Assembly (NCBI GenBank): GCA_022711595.1
Contig: JAKLET010000005.1
Coordinates: 62,001-126,000 of the forward strand
Direction of reading: 5' to 3'
Length of the DNA: 64,000 nucleotides
From: Deltaproteobacteria bacterium
GTDB lineage: Bacteria; Desulfobacterota; Syntrophorhabdia; Syntrophorhabdales; Syntrophorhabdaceae
This document shows positions 8,823-18,009 of the stretch, one piece after another (position 1 is the stretch's first letter; the number at the start of each line of letters is the position of its first letter). Made by a program: the position numbers and the translations under genes. Under the pieces are notes generated by a model. It was not told the origin of the DNA, made no database searches, and worked only from the letters and a program-made list of their open reading frames with translations.

Positions 8823-9910
8823 GATGTCACCTCTGGAGATGTGGTCCGCTTCTTTCGCGGTGTATCGCCCTTGTCCGGAGCGCTCTCAAGGTAGCCCATG
8901 CCGAGCTGTCCGCAGGCCCCGCAGACATCCTGCCCTCGCGAATCGCGGATAATGGTCGTAAAGTAACGGTCGATGAGATGCTTGTGGAACCTGTCCACCT
9001 GCGCCCTCTCGGGTGTCTCGAATTCGGTATAGGATGATGCGTTGTAGGGTATGAGGTTGATCTTGCACTTTATGTCCTTTAAAAGGTCTGCAAGTTTTTT
9101 TGCGTCATCGAGGGAATCGTTGACACCCTTTATGAGGATATATTCGAAAGTGATCCTTGTCCTTTTGGTCCCCTTGAAATCCCTGACGAATTCCATTATC
9201 TTTCCAATGGAATAGAGCCTGTTGATGGGCATTAGCATTGAACGTGTCGCATCGTCGGCTGCATTGAGTGAGATGGCTATGACGGCCGATTTGGAGTCCA
9301 GGGCCCTGAGACCGTCGAGAAGCCCCACGGAAGAGAGGGTGATCTTGCGGTAGGAAAGATCGAGGCCGCCGGGGTCCTTCAGGATATCGAGGGCCGTCAT
9401 GACATTATCGATGTTGTCCATGGGCTCGCCCATACCCATGAAAACTATGTTGGTGACGGGACCCTTTTCGGTCTTTTTCAGGTGTTCCCTCACGGTAATG
9501 AGCTGCCCCACGATCTCGGCGGCATTCAAATTCCGCCTGAAACCCATCTTGCCCGTCACGCAGAACCTGCACCCCATCCTGCACCCTATCTGGGTGGAAA
9601 CACACAGGGTGGTACGTTTCTTTTCAGGCATGAGAACGCTTTCGATGATCTGGCCGTCATCGGCAACGAAGGCAAATTTTATCGAACCGTCACGGGAAGA
9701 AAGCGCCTGACTGATGGGCAGTGTCTTCAGCGAGAACATTTCACCGAAAATGGTGCGAAGCCCTTTCGGGATGTTGGTCATTTCGCTGAAATCAAGGTTG
9801 CCCAGATTATAGACCCAGCGAAACAGCTGTCGCGCACGGTATTTTTCCTTGCCCAGCGCGCCGATCTGCGCTTCGAGATTTGAAAGGGTGAGGCCGAAGA
9901 AATTTTCCAT
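8819..9910 (-). CDS. rlmN: 23S rRNA / tRNA adenine-C2 methyltransferase RlmN
   Basis: RlmN is a radical SAM enzyme that methylates A2503 of 23S rRNA and A37 of some tRNAs. At 363 residues it has the standard size. The cluster motif CRMGCRFCVTGKMGF near residue 115 holds the CxxxCxxC, MGMGEPMDN follows, and the two catalytic cysteines are expected at the Cys of the first motif region and in DVCGACGQLG near the C-terminus. GGAG lies 13 bp before the ATG. The gene lies downstream of two FecR-like genes on the same strand, 89 bp away. Confidence 0.95.
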   Translation of the reverse strand: MENFFGLTLSNLEAQIGALGKEKYRARQLFRWVYNLGNLDFSEMTNIPKGLRTIFGEMFSLKTLPISQALSSRDGSIKFAFVADDGQIIESVLMPEKKRTTLCVSTQIGCRMGCRFCVTGKMGFRRNLNAAEIVGQLITVREHLKKTEKGPVTNIVFMGMGEPMDNIDNVMTALDILKDPGGLDLSYRKITLSSVGLLDGLRALDSKSAVIAISLNAADDATRSMLMPINRLYSIGKIMEFVRDFKGTKRTRITFEYILIKGVNDSLDDAKKLADLLKDIKCKINLIPYNASSYTEFETPERAQVDRFHKHLIDRYFTTIIRDSRGQDVCGACGQLGMGYLESAPDKGDTPRKKRTTSPEVTS

Positions 9911-9999
9911 TGCGTTACAGGCTCTCCGGTGCGGATATTTGACCTTCAGACTGCTATACGATATCAGAAACGACTTGTTCTTTCAAGGTTTTCCGCGAA

Positions 10000-10947
10000 T
10001 CACCGTCTGTGATGGCGGCCATGATAGCCGCGGCCCGGACCAGGCCAGCCTCGATAAGGCCCCCGATACCTGTAGCCGCTGTACCAGTAACCGGGGCCGA
10101 TATAACCCCGATAACATGGGCCATACCAGCCGCCGCAGGGATATGACCGGTAATACCAGGGATAGTAATAGGTATTATAGACAGGCACGCTCTCTACGAT
10201 CACATACCCGCCTGCTGCCGGCTGCTGCCCGCTCACCGCTGGCCCTGAGGGGGAGACGGCCAGATCTCCCGCGGTGAGGCCCTGGCCCTGGCCGGGCGGG
10301 GGCTGTGCTTCCCTGTCCCTTGCCGCGTTCCACCTCTCCCATTCATCAGCAGGACTGGTTTTCGCATAAAGGGGGCTGTTTCCGTCCTTTTTCATGACAA
10401 GACGGTTCCCGGCGATGATCTTCATCTTGCCCTTCGGTTGCGCGACAAAAAGTTCCCCCGCGAGGACGGATACCTCCGTATCCCCTTTCGTGTTGACGTC
10501 AACACGGAAAACCGCCCTTTCGATGGCATCGATCTGTGCTGATGAGGTGCTGAGAAAGAGGGGGTACCCCTTGAGTCCCCTGAAGTTCACATGGGCCCTG
10601 CCTGCCTCCACGTAAAACTGGATGGCTGACCTTTCAACAGACAGGACCTTGATGCGGCTGCCCCTGGTTATCCGCATCAGGCTGCCGTCGCGCATCAAAA
10701 GCTCGGCATTTCCAGGATTGGTGATCCTCAGGGTATCTCCTTCAGCAAGGGACGTATTTACCGCGGCGGGGAGCCATCCTTTGGCGCCGGAAGGCAACAG
10801 CTGGACGCTTCCTTCGGTATAGCGCATATAGATAGAAACGCCTTCAGCGGCAAAAAGAGGTAAAGAAAGCAGAGTAAAGACAAGCCCTGCAATGAGTGTC
10901 CTGACGGTTGTGTTCACTATACCCTTTTCCTTTTCCAATTTTACCAT
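10000..10947 (-). CDS. secreted FecR-domain protein with Gly/Tyr/Pro-rich tail
   Basis: A signal peptide (core LIAGLVFTLLSLPLFAAEG) is followed by a FecR-like domain of about 130 residues, with the EGDTLRI and NAELLMRDGSLMRI strings. A linker comes next, and then a 60-residue tail very rich in Tyr, Gly, Arg and Trp. No FecA transporter or ECF sigma factor is nearby, so this is not a classical FecR. It is a shortened paralogue of the next gene upstream (10980-13262), with the same order of signal peptide, FecR domain and aromatic segment. The start is uncertain: a perfect AAGGAGGT lies 18 bp before ATG 10947, whereas GTG 10917 has AAAAGGG and would give a more typical signal peptide. Function unknown, perhaps envelope-associated. 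Confidence 0.7.
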   Translation of the reverse strand: MVKLEKEKGIVNTTVRTLIAGLVFTLLSLPLFAAEGVSIYMRYTEGSVQLLPSGAKGWLPAAVNTSLAEGDTLRITNPGNAELLMRDGSLMRITRGSRIKVLSVERSAIQFYVEAGRAHVNFRGLKGYPLFLSTSSAQIDAIERAVFRVDVNTKGDTEVSVLAGELFVAQPKGKMKIIAGNRLVMKKDGNSPLYAKTSPADEWERWNAARDREAQPPPGQGQGLTAGDLAVSPSGPAVSGQQPAAGGYVIVESVPVYNTYYYPWYYRSYPCGGWYGPCYRGYIGPGYWYSGYRYRGPYRGWPGPGRGYHGRHHRR

Positions 10948-10979
10948 CTTCGGCGTTAAATGTGTACCTCCTTCTCTCG

Positions 10980-13262
10980 CTAACGCCGTGCGGCATTCTG
11001 CTGTAATTGGGGTTTGCCGTCCTTGCCGGCTTCCGGCGGTTTTGCGCTTCCCGCTCCGGCGCCTTTGTTCGCTGGCGACACCGGCGCCTGCGGCGCGGGG
11101 GAGGAGACCGTGGCAGCCGGCAGGCTTTGCTTTACCATCTCGACCTTTTTCTGGACGGGTGTTTCCCTGCGCACATCGACGGGTTTTGCTTCAATACGCT
11201 GCGGGGCCTGGCGAGGCTGCTCCGGCACTTTAACGGTCTGTGCGGGCCGGGATTGGGCCGGGGCCTTGAAGGTCTGTGCGGGCGGCTGCGGATTCTGAGC
11301 CGGTCTCGTTGTCACCACGGCCGGTTTCTGCTGAACGGCAGTGGTCCTTGCGGGTGCCGGTACGCTCACCGTACTGTTAACGGGTACACTGCCCCGGACA
11401 GGTCCTGTTGCTGCAACAGGCGGTCTTTGCTGGATGGCCGCCCCCTGAGGCCCTGCCGTTCCAACCGCCGCATTATTATTCACATTCGGTGTGTTCGGCA
11501 GGCGTTTCTCTTCAACACGCACGGCAGCCGGCGTCGGAGGGACCGGCTTTGATGTCCCCTGGCCCTGTTTTTTGCCCTCGTCGATCCTCCTGACAACAGG
11601 AGTGTTCGGAACATTGCGTGCCTGCACACCCTGCTGTCCCGTCTTTACATCTGTATTGCGTGCATTATCGATACGGTCTTTAAGGGATACGGCCGCCTTG
11701 GGTGTCTGTACGTTCACCGGCACATCCTTCTCTTTAACAGCCATTCTGTTGTCGGGTGTGACCGTTGCCCTCCGGGCGGGCACAGACGGATCTTTTACCT
11801 TGCCGGACGCGGCTCCGGGCGTGCCAATGCCCTGTCCCTGTGTCGACGCGGCGGCGGGTCTTTGCAGCGCAGGTCTTTTCTCATCAACCTTTTGGACGGT
11901 TCCGGGACTTGTCTTTGCTATCGTCCCGTTCGTCCCGGGCTGACCGGCGGGTTTCTGCCCCGTGACAGCCTGACCCTGCGGTATTTTTGAACGGTCGAAA
12001 GCCTGCGGGGCGGCGGCCCTGGTGCGCGCGGGAACAACGTTTGCCGGCAGGCTCACCTTTTTCATACTGACCGGGCCGTTCTTTGCCACATTCACAGTGA
12101 CGGCCTTCTGCCGCAATAACCGGTCGCGTTCCACGGTCACCATGGAATTGGCAACACCGGCGTTCTTATAGGCGGTACGTGCCGTGCTCACAGACTTTGC
12201 CACGGTCACATTATTATAAATATTGTATATGTTCGTCTGGTTGATAACAGGCGCCTTGCGGCGGTCGTATGCCTCACCTGGGGCAAGCGGGACCCATCCT
12301 ACGTGTTTTGACGAATGCACCCATGCTACATGGGCCGGTTCCCACCGGACATGTCCTCTGGCGGGAGGCACCCAGCACCATCCGGCATGACGGTGATACG
12401 CCCAGCGTCCGTAATGATACGGCGCCCACCCCCAGGGTTCGTAACCTATCCACACATAGCTTCCCCTGATCCAGGCCCAACGGCCTGTCCGGTACGGGGA
12501 CCAGGTACCCACGGTGATGACAGTGGGGACCCAGACATAGCTGTATTCATCGGTATACACCCATTGTCCGTTGGTATCGAAATCAGATGAATATGTCCTG
12601 AGTTCCTCGGGAAGGTATGCGTTGCTTTCTCCGTAGCCGGCTGATGTCGATCCGTCCCTGTCCGTGTTCCAGCGCTGCCATTCGTCCGCACCGCGCAGTC
12701 CCGCAAGGACCGGTGCTGAACCATCCGCCCTCAGGACAATGCGCTCGCCAGCCTTGACGGGCATCTTGCCCTTTTGCTGCGCCGCGTACACCGTTCCCTT
12801 GTAGACCGATATCTCGCTTGTCCCGTCATCATAGGCATCGATCCGGAGAGTGGCGGGAGTTGCGATGTCCAGCGCCGCTGAAGAAGTGTCAAAGAAGATG
12901 GGCACCTCTTTGGAACCTTTCGCGTTGATATATGCCATGCCGCGGTCAAGCTTGAATTGTACGCCATTCTGTTCCACGGCTATGATCTTCATTGTGGAGC
13001 CCTTCCCGATGCGGACAAGGCTTCCGTCTTTCATTAAAAGCTCCGCCCTGCCTGTCGCGGCGGTCCGTATCGTGTCCCCTTCAATGAGAGGGGTATTGAC
13101 AGCCGCTCCCGTCCATTGTGATGATCCTGCCTCGGCAAGCTCCACGGCCCCTTCGATATAACGGACATAGAGGGTGTCCGGATCAGCCGCAAAGGCATGC
13201 ACCGCGACAAAGAGCAGCAAACCCGCCAGCATGCCCGCCTTCAACACATTCGAACGTTTCAT
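10980..13262 (-). CDS. secreted FecR-domain protein with Trp-rich (DUF6600-like) segment and long Pro/Ala/Gln tail
   Basis: The 760-residue protein has a signal peptide (residues 1-25) and a FecR-like domain (about 30-180). A strongly aromatic segment follows (about 240-330; repeated WxP and GRWAW-type strings such as YEPWGWAPYHYGRWAY), and then about 400 residues of low-complexity Pro, Ala, Val, Thr and Gln with the look of an extended surface spacer. The ATG is preceded by GGGG. It is the larger of two tandem paralogues, 32 bp apart. The Trp-rich segment resembles the DUF6600 proteins common in deltaproteobacteria; that name is from memory of the pattern. Function unknown. Confidence 0.75.
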   Translation of the reverse strand: MKRSNVLKAGMLAGLLLFVAVHAFAADPDTLYVRYIEGAVELAEAGSSQWTGAAVNTPLIEGDTIRTAATGRAELLMKDGSLVRIGKGSTMKIIAVEQNGVQFKLDRGMAYINAKGSKEVPIFFDTSSAALDIATPATLRIDAYDDGTSEISVYKGTVYAAQQKGKMPVKAGERIVLRADGSAPVLAGLRGADEWQRWNTDRDGSTSAGYGESNAYLPEELRTYSSDFDTNGQWVYTDEYSYVWVPTVITVGTWSPYRTGRWAWIRGSYVWIGYEPWGWAPYHYGRWAYHRHAGWCWVPPARGHVRWEPAHVAWVHSSKHVGWVPLAPGEAYDRRKAPVINQTNIYNIYNNVTVAKSVSTARTAYKNAGVANSMVTVERDRLLRQKAVTVNVAKNGPVSMKKVSLPANVVPARTRAAAPQAFDRSKIPQGQAVTGQKPAGQPGTNGTIAKTSPGTVQKVDEKRPALQRPAAASTQGQGIGTPGAASGKVKDPSVPARRATVTPDNRMAVKEKDVPVNVQTPKAAVSLKDRIDNARNTDVKTGQQGVQARNVPNTPVVRRIDEGKKQGQGTSKPVPPTPAAVRVEEKRLPNTPNVNNNAAVGTAGPQGAAIQQRPPVAATGPVRGSVPVNSTVSVPAPARTTAVQQKPAVVTTRPAQNPQPPAQTFKAPAQSRPAQTVKVPEQPRQAPQRIEAKPVDVRRETPVQKKVEMVKQSLPAATVSSPAPQAPVSPANKGAGAGSAKPPEAGKDGKPQLQQNAARR

Positions 13263-13574
13263 ATTTTCCCCCAGTCTCTTTCGTTATCCGTTACCATGAG
13301 CAATACACGTACCATGACGTGATATCATCATAATATACCGATATTTATGATGTTTTTCGGGATGAACCCTGCTGCTTCAAGGCAAGATGTGTCGATGGGG
13401 GTAAATCGGAGCGACAATAGTGTCGAGAAGAGAGGTGATGGGTGATGGGTGATGGGAAGAAAAGTTTAACGGCTTGAAAGTTTGAACGTTTAAAGTGCAG
13501 GAGAGACAAGAAGCCCCTCCTCCTTTTTTAACCGCTTCATAAACCTTCAAACTATCTTTCCCATCACCCATGAC
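13263..13574. repeat. nested inverted repeat and 8-bp periodic repeat (312-bp intergenic region)
   Basis: No gene is seen here. Besides the palindrome at 13326, the half next to the radical SAM gene holds a nested structure. The outer arms are three copies of TGATGGG (about 13435-13456) against CCCATCACCCAT (13560-13571). The inner arms are GTTTAACG/GCTTGAAA/GTTTGAAC/GTTTAAAG (13464-13495) against the inverted copy ACCGCTTCATAAACCTTC (13530-13547). A short G/C core with GGAG and CTCC lies between. It is one member of the dispersed repeat family described in the findings. Confidence 0.6.
13326..13352. promoter_or_regulatory. palindrome upstream of the FecR-domain gene pair
   Basis: CATCATAA (13326-13333) is repeated inverted as TTATGATG (13345-13352) around an 11-bp AT-rich centre. 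On the minus strand TATATT-like -10 sequences overlap it. It lies 64 bp before the start of the FecR gene and could be an operator. Confidence 0.35.
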
Positions 13575-15200
13575 CTATAACCCATTACCCGTCTCGTTTA
13601 CTTCTATTGAATGGTTTGTCCGGAATCCTTTGATCCTCTTTCCCTCCATCGCCTTGAAGAAGGCGGCGGCGAGGCGGCGGTCCTGGGGTTCTTCCACGTA
13701 TTCGTTGCCGCGCACATCGAACCAGACAAAACGTTTTTCCCTGATAAGCGTCGTAAAGATGTGCCTGTCTCTGGGGTTTTTACCCATTTTTCCGGCATCC
13801 GCCAGATCCTCCAGAAGTTTTGCGCCGGGATTGGCGTCGATCAGGCCCTTGACGACGTTGACAAACCTGAGCAGTTTCATGAAGGTGAACGTCGTTTCCC
13901 TGGGGAAAAGGGGGTTCACCGGCAGCATCACGCTTGAACGGGTCACGGGAAAAAGATCACTCCCCGGATCTTCGCCGCAGATATCGCCAAAGAGGGGGCT
14001 GCCCGGAGCGAGGTAATAGATGCTGGGTCCGGGGAGCATCCTCCTTCCCATGAGGTGGACCATTGTATCGATGATCTCTCCCGGCGTCTGTCCCGGCAGG
14101 CCTATGATAAAGTGGGTCTCCACGAGAAAGGGCGCCTCTTCGAGCCAATCGAAGAGGTGAAGCAGGTTTGCAGGATAGGCGCGGTGCTGGGAAACATGAA
14201 CGGCGGGCGAGGTGTCTACGAGAGAGAAATTAAGGCGCGAAAACCCGGCTTCATACATTTTTTCAAGGGTCTTCACGTCCAGGGTCTGGCTGTAGAGACC
14301 GTTCATTGCGGACAGGGTGAAACCGCCTCCTTTCAGAATATCCAGGATGCTGTGAAAAAAAGGGATGTCGAGGTTAAGCATATCGTCCTCGAGATCGATC
14401 GCCTTGATCCCAAGGTCTGTAACGTCCGATATCTCTTTCTCTATCGCGTTGAGACTGCGCCTGCGGTACGGTGCGGGGGGCTTTCCGCAAAAGGCGCATT
14501 GGAAGGGGCATCCCCTGGATGTGAGAAAGAACGTATAGGGCCGTTTACCTATGCGATAGCTCTCGACGGGAGCAAGATCCCGGGCCGGGATGATATCGAT
14601 ATCGTCCCCGGTATGGACATCCCCGATGTGAAAAACGTCCCCGCGCCGGAAAGACAGCCCGGGTATCGATGACAACCCCCTGGTGCCTTCATTGCTTAAA
14701 GCGCGGACAAGCTCGAAAAATGGTGTTTCCCCCTCGCCCCGGATCACATAGTCGACATTTTTGTCTTTCAGGACATTCCCGGGAAAGACCGTCGGGTGGG
14801 TACCACCGACAACGGTTGCGATATCCGCGTCCACCCCCTTCGCGATCGAGGCAATATCGAGCGCCTCCCGTGAGTATGCGGTGAAGGAAGAACTTATACC
14901 CAAAAGATCGGGGCCCTCGAACCTGATCGCTTCCGCTATTTCTTCCCTGCCCATTCCGTAGCGTGAATACCGTCCGAAGAGCGAAAAAGGCGTCTTCCTG
15001 TCATCCCTGTAAAAGGATGCCAGCTCCGGAAAATCCAGGTTCTCCATCTCCCTGGGCTTCACACCCGTTCTGCAGTCGAGAATGGAAACGTCGCAGATAT
15101 TCCTTATCTTCGAGGCAATGTAAAGAAGCGCCAGCGGATATGTCCTGACGGCCGTGTCGTAGAAATCCTCAATGGGCGGCTGAACGAGAAGGACCTTCAT
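13575..15200 (-). CDS. cobalamin-binding radical SAM protein
   Basis: The 541-residue protein has an N-terminal B12-binding fold (KVLLVQPP start, VVGGTHPTVFP and RGEGETPFFELV strings, about residues 1-150). A radical SAM domain follows with the cluster motif CPFQCAFC near residue 220 and GLPGQTPGEI further on. The C-terminal 150 residues are less recognisable. Enzymes of this architecture methylate unactivated carbons or rearrange lipids and antibiotics; the substrate cannot be told. No cluster partner is evident, since the neighbours are a small membrane protein and a diguanylate cyclase. Promoter-like sequences lie in the AT-rich 15200-15290 region. Confidence 0.85.
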   Translation of the reverse strand: MKVLLVQPPIEDFYDTAVRTYPLALLYIASKIRNICDVSILDCRTGVKPREMENLDFPELASFYRDDRKTPFSLFGRYSRYGMGREEIAEAIRFEGPDLLGISSSFTAYSREALDIASIAKGVDADIATVVGGTHPTVFPGNVLKDKNVDYVIRGEGETPFFELVRALSNEGTRGLSSIPGLSFRRGDVFHIGDVHTGDDIDIIPARDLAPVESYRIGKRPYTFFLTSRGCPFQCAFCGKPPAPYRRRSLNAIEKEISDVTDLGIKAIDLEDDMLNLDIPFFHSILDILKGGGFTLSAMNGLYSQTLDVKTLEKMYEAGFSRLNFSLVDTSPAVHVSQHRAYPANLLHLFDWLEEAPFLVETHFIIGLPGQTPGEIIDTMVHLMGRRMLPGPSIYYLAPGSPLFGDICGEDPGSDLFPVTRSSVMLPVNPLFPRETTFTFMKLLRFVNVVKGLIDANPGAKLLEDLADAGKMGKNPRDRHIFTTLIREKRFVWFDVRGNEYVEEPQDRRLAAAFFKAMEGKRIKGFRTNHSIEVNETGNGL

Positions 15201-15402
15201 GGAACAAGTATAATGGAAATAAAATGTGAATCATATCTTAATCAATAACCAATGATCAAATTATAATCACCGAATATGCAAAGAAATGACCGAATCTTAA
15301 CGACCATGCATAATGGTCATTTTTTAGTTTTTATCATTGGCTGTTTCGGGCAGGCTGTCTGGTTATTGGCAGATCGGCAGTCTTCTTCTTTTGATCGTTG
15401 CA

Positions 15403-15885
15403 TCAATCCATCGTTCCCCATTTCTTCTCTTCGAAATTATAGTAGGCCCTGCCGTAAGGGGGTTTTTTCACGTAGATCAGGATGTGCTGTTTTTCCCTGG
15501 CTATGTACTTGAAACCGTTGTCTAAAAATGTGTACTTCGCTGCGGGCACCTTCGGCAGGAATTCCGGGACAAGGTCTGAGAGCTGTCCCGGATAGGCGCC
15601 CGTTTTGCGTGCGTAGCTTTCCGCGGCCGCGATTATCCTGCCGGCGCTCCGCTTTGCGAAATAACCGTTGGCCGAGGTGATGCCCAGCGTTAACATGAAC
15701 ATGAGGAGATATATGACCACTTTTTTCATCCGCGTCTCTTTCGTGTGGTTCTTCCGAAAAAGGGCCGCCGCCGAAAGGATGGCGAACACCACAAATGCAG
15801 TCGGCGAAGATTCAAAGAAGAAGGCGAAGAGAATAAGAAGGACCGCGGCTATTACCGCGGTTTTCACAAGAACTGAATTTTCCAT
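15403..15885 (-). CDS. small membrane protein with pilin-like soluble domain, function unknown
   Basis: The 160-residue product has two closely spaced hydrophobic N-terminal segments (about residues 7-42) and a third (about 53-72). A soluble part follows with AAAESYARKTGAYPGQLSDLVPEF near residue 85. That string resembles the region after the transmembrane helix in type II secretion pseudopilins of the GspG type, but no prepilin peptidase site is present. The start follows GGGGAG. I cannot assign a function. Confidence 0.6.
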   Translation of the reverse strand: MENSVLVKTAVIAAVLLILFAFFFESSPTAFVVFAILSAAALFRKNHTKETRMKKVVIYLLMFMLTLGITSANGYFAKRSAGRIIAAAESYARKTGAYPGQLSDLVPEFLPKVPAAKYTFLDNGFKYIAREKQHILIYVKKPPYGRAYYNFEEKKWGTMD

Positions 15886-15963
15886 TTTAACTCCCCGCTG
15901 GCCGTTTTTGCATCTATTCTACCAGAGCCGCGGGATGAAATCCATTACCGAAAACAAGCTGCG

Positions 15964-16005
15964 GCCGCTTGAACGGCTTGCATGGTTCGTATGGTCTGTC
16001 TGGCT
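15964..16005. repeat. 9-bp periodic repeat 3' of the GGDEF gene
   Basis: Units CCGCTTGAA, CGGCTTGCA, TGGTTCGTA and TGGTCTGTC follow one another with a 9-bp period, 27 bp downstream of the stop codon of the minus-strand gene at 16032. The last units are degenerate. Confidence 0.4.
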
Positions 16006-16031
16006 GATCTTGTCAGCAATCAAAGAAACCG

Positions 16032-17987
16032 TTATTCCGGAACGGTTTTTCGCATATGGGGGGCGTAGACGGCGAATTTGTTCCTGCCGCTCATCTTGGC
16101 GTGATACATGGCGATGTCGGCGTTCTTAAGGAGCGTTTCCGTGTCATGACCGTCCTGTGGATACATTGAGACGCCAACGCTCGTTGTGACAAACAATTTG
16201 TGGCCTTCCAGTTCAAAACGGTCCTGGAATGCTGAAACGACCTTTTGCGCAACAATCGACACATCTTCCGGTTCAGACAGTTCGGGAAGGATGACCATGA
16301 ACTCGTCGCCGCCCATTCGGGCGACGGTGTCGCTCTTGCGGAACGTGTTTTCCAGCCTCTCCGCTACAGCTTTGAGAAGGAGGTCCCCTATATCGTGCCC
16401 TAAAACATCGTTCACTTCTTTGAACTTATCAAGATCGAGCATCATAACGGCAACGCTTTTACCGCTGCGAAGCGCGCCGGAGGCGGCCATGGTCAGGCGG
16501 TCATTGAAAAGGGCCCTGTTGGGAAGGCCGGTCAGGGTATCATGATAGGCCATGTGGCGTATGGTCTCCTCCGCCTTCTTTACCCTTGTGACATCACGTA
16601 TGATGCCGTGATAGCCAATGATCCCACCGTTCTTGTCTTTTTTTGTCGTCACCGTCACAAGGCAGTCCATCTGGCTGCCGTCCCTCTTTTTCAGCCTTAT
16701 CTGGTGGTCTTTAAGACACTCCGATGTCCTTATCATTTCTTTGAATCTGTTTCGTTCCTCATCATTCAGGTAGGCAACTTTCACATTGAGCCCGGAAAGT
16801 TCTTCCCTGGTAAACCCGAAAAGGTCCAGGAACGACTCGTTCACATCAACGAAGGACCCGTCCTTTTTTACTATATAAATAGCATCGCGGGTCTCGCCAA
16901 AGAGGGAGTGGTAGCGTTCTTCACTTTCACGCAATGCCTGTTCCCAGCGCTTTCTGGCGGTGACATCCCTGATGATGGCCTGGAGAAGGGCCTCTCCGCC
17001 GATCTCGATCCCGTTCAAGCTCACCTCTGCGTCGAAGAAGGTGCCGTCGCACGCCTGATGGCGCCATTCAAAATACTGCGGTCTGCCTTCAACCGCGGCT
17101 TTGGCCTTTTCAATGACCATTTCGCGCGATCTTGTTCCATCCGGCTGATACTGCGGGGAAAATTCGTGCGGACTGCGGCCTATGATCTCTTCACGGGCAC
17201 ATTTGAACATCTTCAACGTCCGTGAATTGCAGTCCATGAACTTTCCGTTCCTGATGATAAATATGGCGTCGTTGGCATATTCGAAGAGGACCCTGTACTT
17301 CGTGGCGCTTTCCTTGAGCTGCGCCTCCGCTTTTTTCTGGACGAAGGCGTTGGCAAAGAACTCGCCGATCATCCGAAGCAGCATGATCGTGTCGTCAGAC
17401 CAGGTCCTCCTGGTATTCACACTGTCAAATCCGAGAAAACCCACCAGAGAAAAACTGCGGGCCATGGGAACGACGATGAGGGACCGGATGCCTTCCCGTT
17501 CGAATTCCTCCCTCTCCCTGGCAGCTTCCGCGGGAAGCCCGGAGACATCGGGGACATGGATGATCTCGAGATTGTTCATCTTCTTGAGAAACCAGGGCAT
17601 GTCCTTGTATGTGATGCCCTGCAGCTTTTCGCGCTGGGATTCGATGCCGGGCGCGCACCATTCATGCGTGTTGTACATGGCATCGCCTGTCCCTCCGTTG
17701 GCCTGGAACACATAGCTCCTGTCCGCACCGGCATACTGGCCGATGATGCCCAGTATGTCGTTGACGCCGTCGTCGATATCCTCTGAAGGAAGATAGATAA
17801 AATTTGTTGACAGGTTGAAGATCAGCTTCAGGAGCTTTCTTGCATCATTGAGCGATCTCTCCAGAACATCGATGCGCTCATTCGGGGCCACTTTTGTGAC
17901 GGCCGGCGGCGGCGTCCGTACCTGGTTGACGCCATTTTTACGGTCCTTTTCAGAAAACAAAGCCTTTTTATCGCCCTTGTTTTCCAT
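16032..17987 (-). CDS. diguanylate cyclase with GAF and two PAS sensor domains
   Basis: Domains in the 651-residue protein run: a coiled linker, GAF (about 75-225), PAS (about 235-350), PAS (about 360-480), then GGDEF (about 490-645). The active-site loop is MGGDEF, and an RKSD inhibitory site lies five residues before it, so product inhibition by cyclic di-GMP is expected. There is no membrane span, so it is probably cytosolic and senses small molecules or redox through GAF/PAS. A PilZ receptor gene lies 15 kb away (32867-33568). ATG 17987 has only a modest ribosome site; a perfect AGGAGGT nearby serves a short upstream ORF instead (17968-18009). Confidence 0.92.
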   Translation of the reverse strand: MENKGDKKALFSEKDRKNGVNQVRTPPPAVTKVAPNERIDVLERSLNDARKLLKLIFNLSTNFIYLPSEDIDDGVNDILGIIGQYAGADRSYVFQANGGTGDAMYNTHEWCAPGIESQREKLQGITYKDMPWFLKKMNNLEIIHVPDVSGLPAEAAREREEFEREGIRSLIVVPMARSFSLVGFLGFDSVNTRRTWSDDTIMLLRMIGEFFANAFVQKKAEAQLKESATKYRVLFEYANDAIFIIRNGKFMDCNSRTLKMFKCAREEIIGRSPHEFSPQYQPDGTRSREMVIEKAKAAVEGRPQYFEWRHQACDGTFFDAEVSLNGIEIGGEALLQAIIRDVTARKRWEQALRESEERYHSLFGETRDAIYIVKKDGSFVDVNESFLDLFGFTREELSGLNVKVAYLNDEERNRFKEMIRTSECLKDHQIRLKKRDGSQMDCLVTVTTKKDKNGGIIGYHGIIRDVTRVKKAEETIRHMAYHDTLTGLPNRALFNDRLTMAASGALRSGKSVAVMMLDLDKFKEVNDVLGHDIGDLLLKAVAERLENTFRKSDTVARMGGDEFMVILPELSEPEDVSIVAQKVVSAFQDRFELEGHKLFVTTSVGVSMYPQDGHDTETLLKNADIAMYHAKMSGRNKFAVYAPHMRKTVPE

Positions 17988-18009
17988 GGTCCAAGCTTCC
18001 TGCTTTCAA
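17968..18009 (-). CDS. possible 13-codon upstream ORF overlapping the GGDEF gene start
   Basis: A TTG codon at 18009 lies 7 bp after a perfect AGGAGGT (18023-18017) and opens 13 codons ending TAA at 17968. It is out of frame with, and overlaps, the cyclase start at 17987. An in-frame stop upstream of 17987 excludes extending the cyclase to use this site. It could act by translational coupling or dampening. Confidence 0.3.
   Translation of the reverse strand: MKAGSLDHGKQGR

Noticed and set aside
13432-13590. CRISPR-like array
   Set aside because: Repeats are 7-9 bp and directly adjacent, without unique spacers.
15302-15326. Terminator-like hairpin GACCAT/ATGGTC followed by TTTTTT on the plus strand
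   Set aside because: No plus-strand gene ends nearby, and on the minus strand it has no T run; probably chance.
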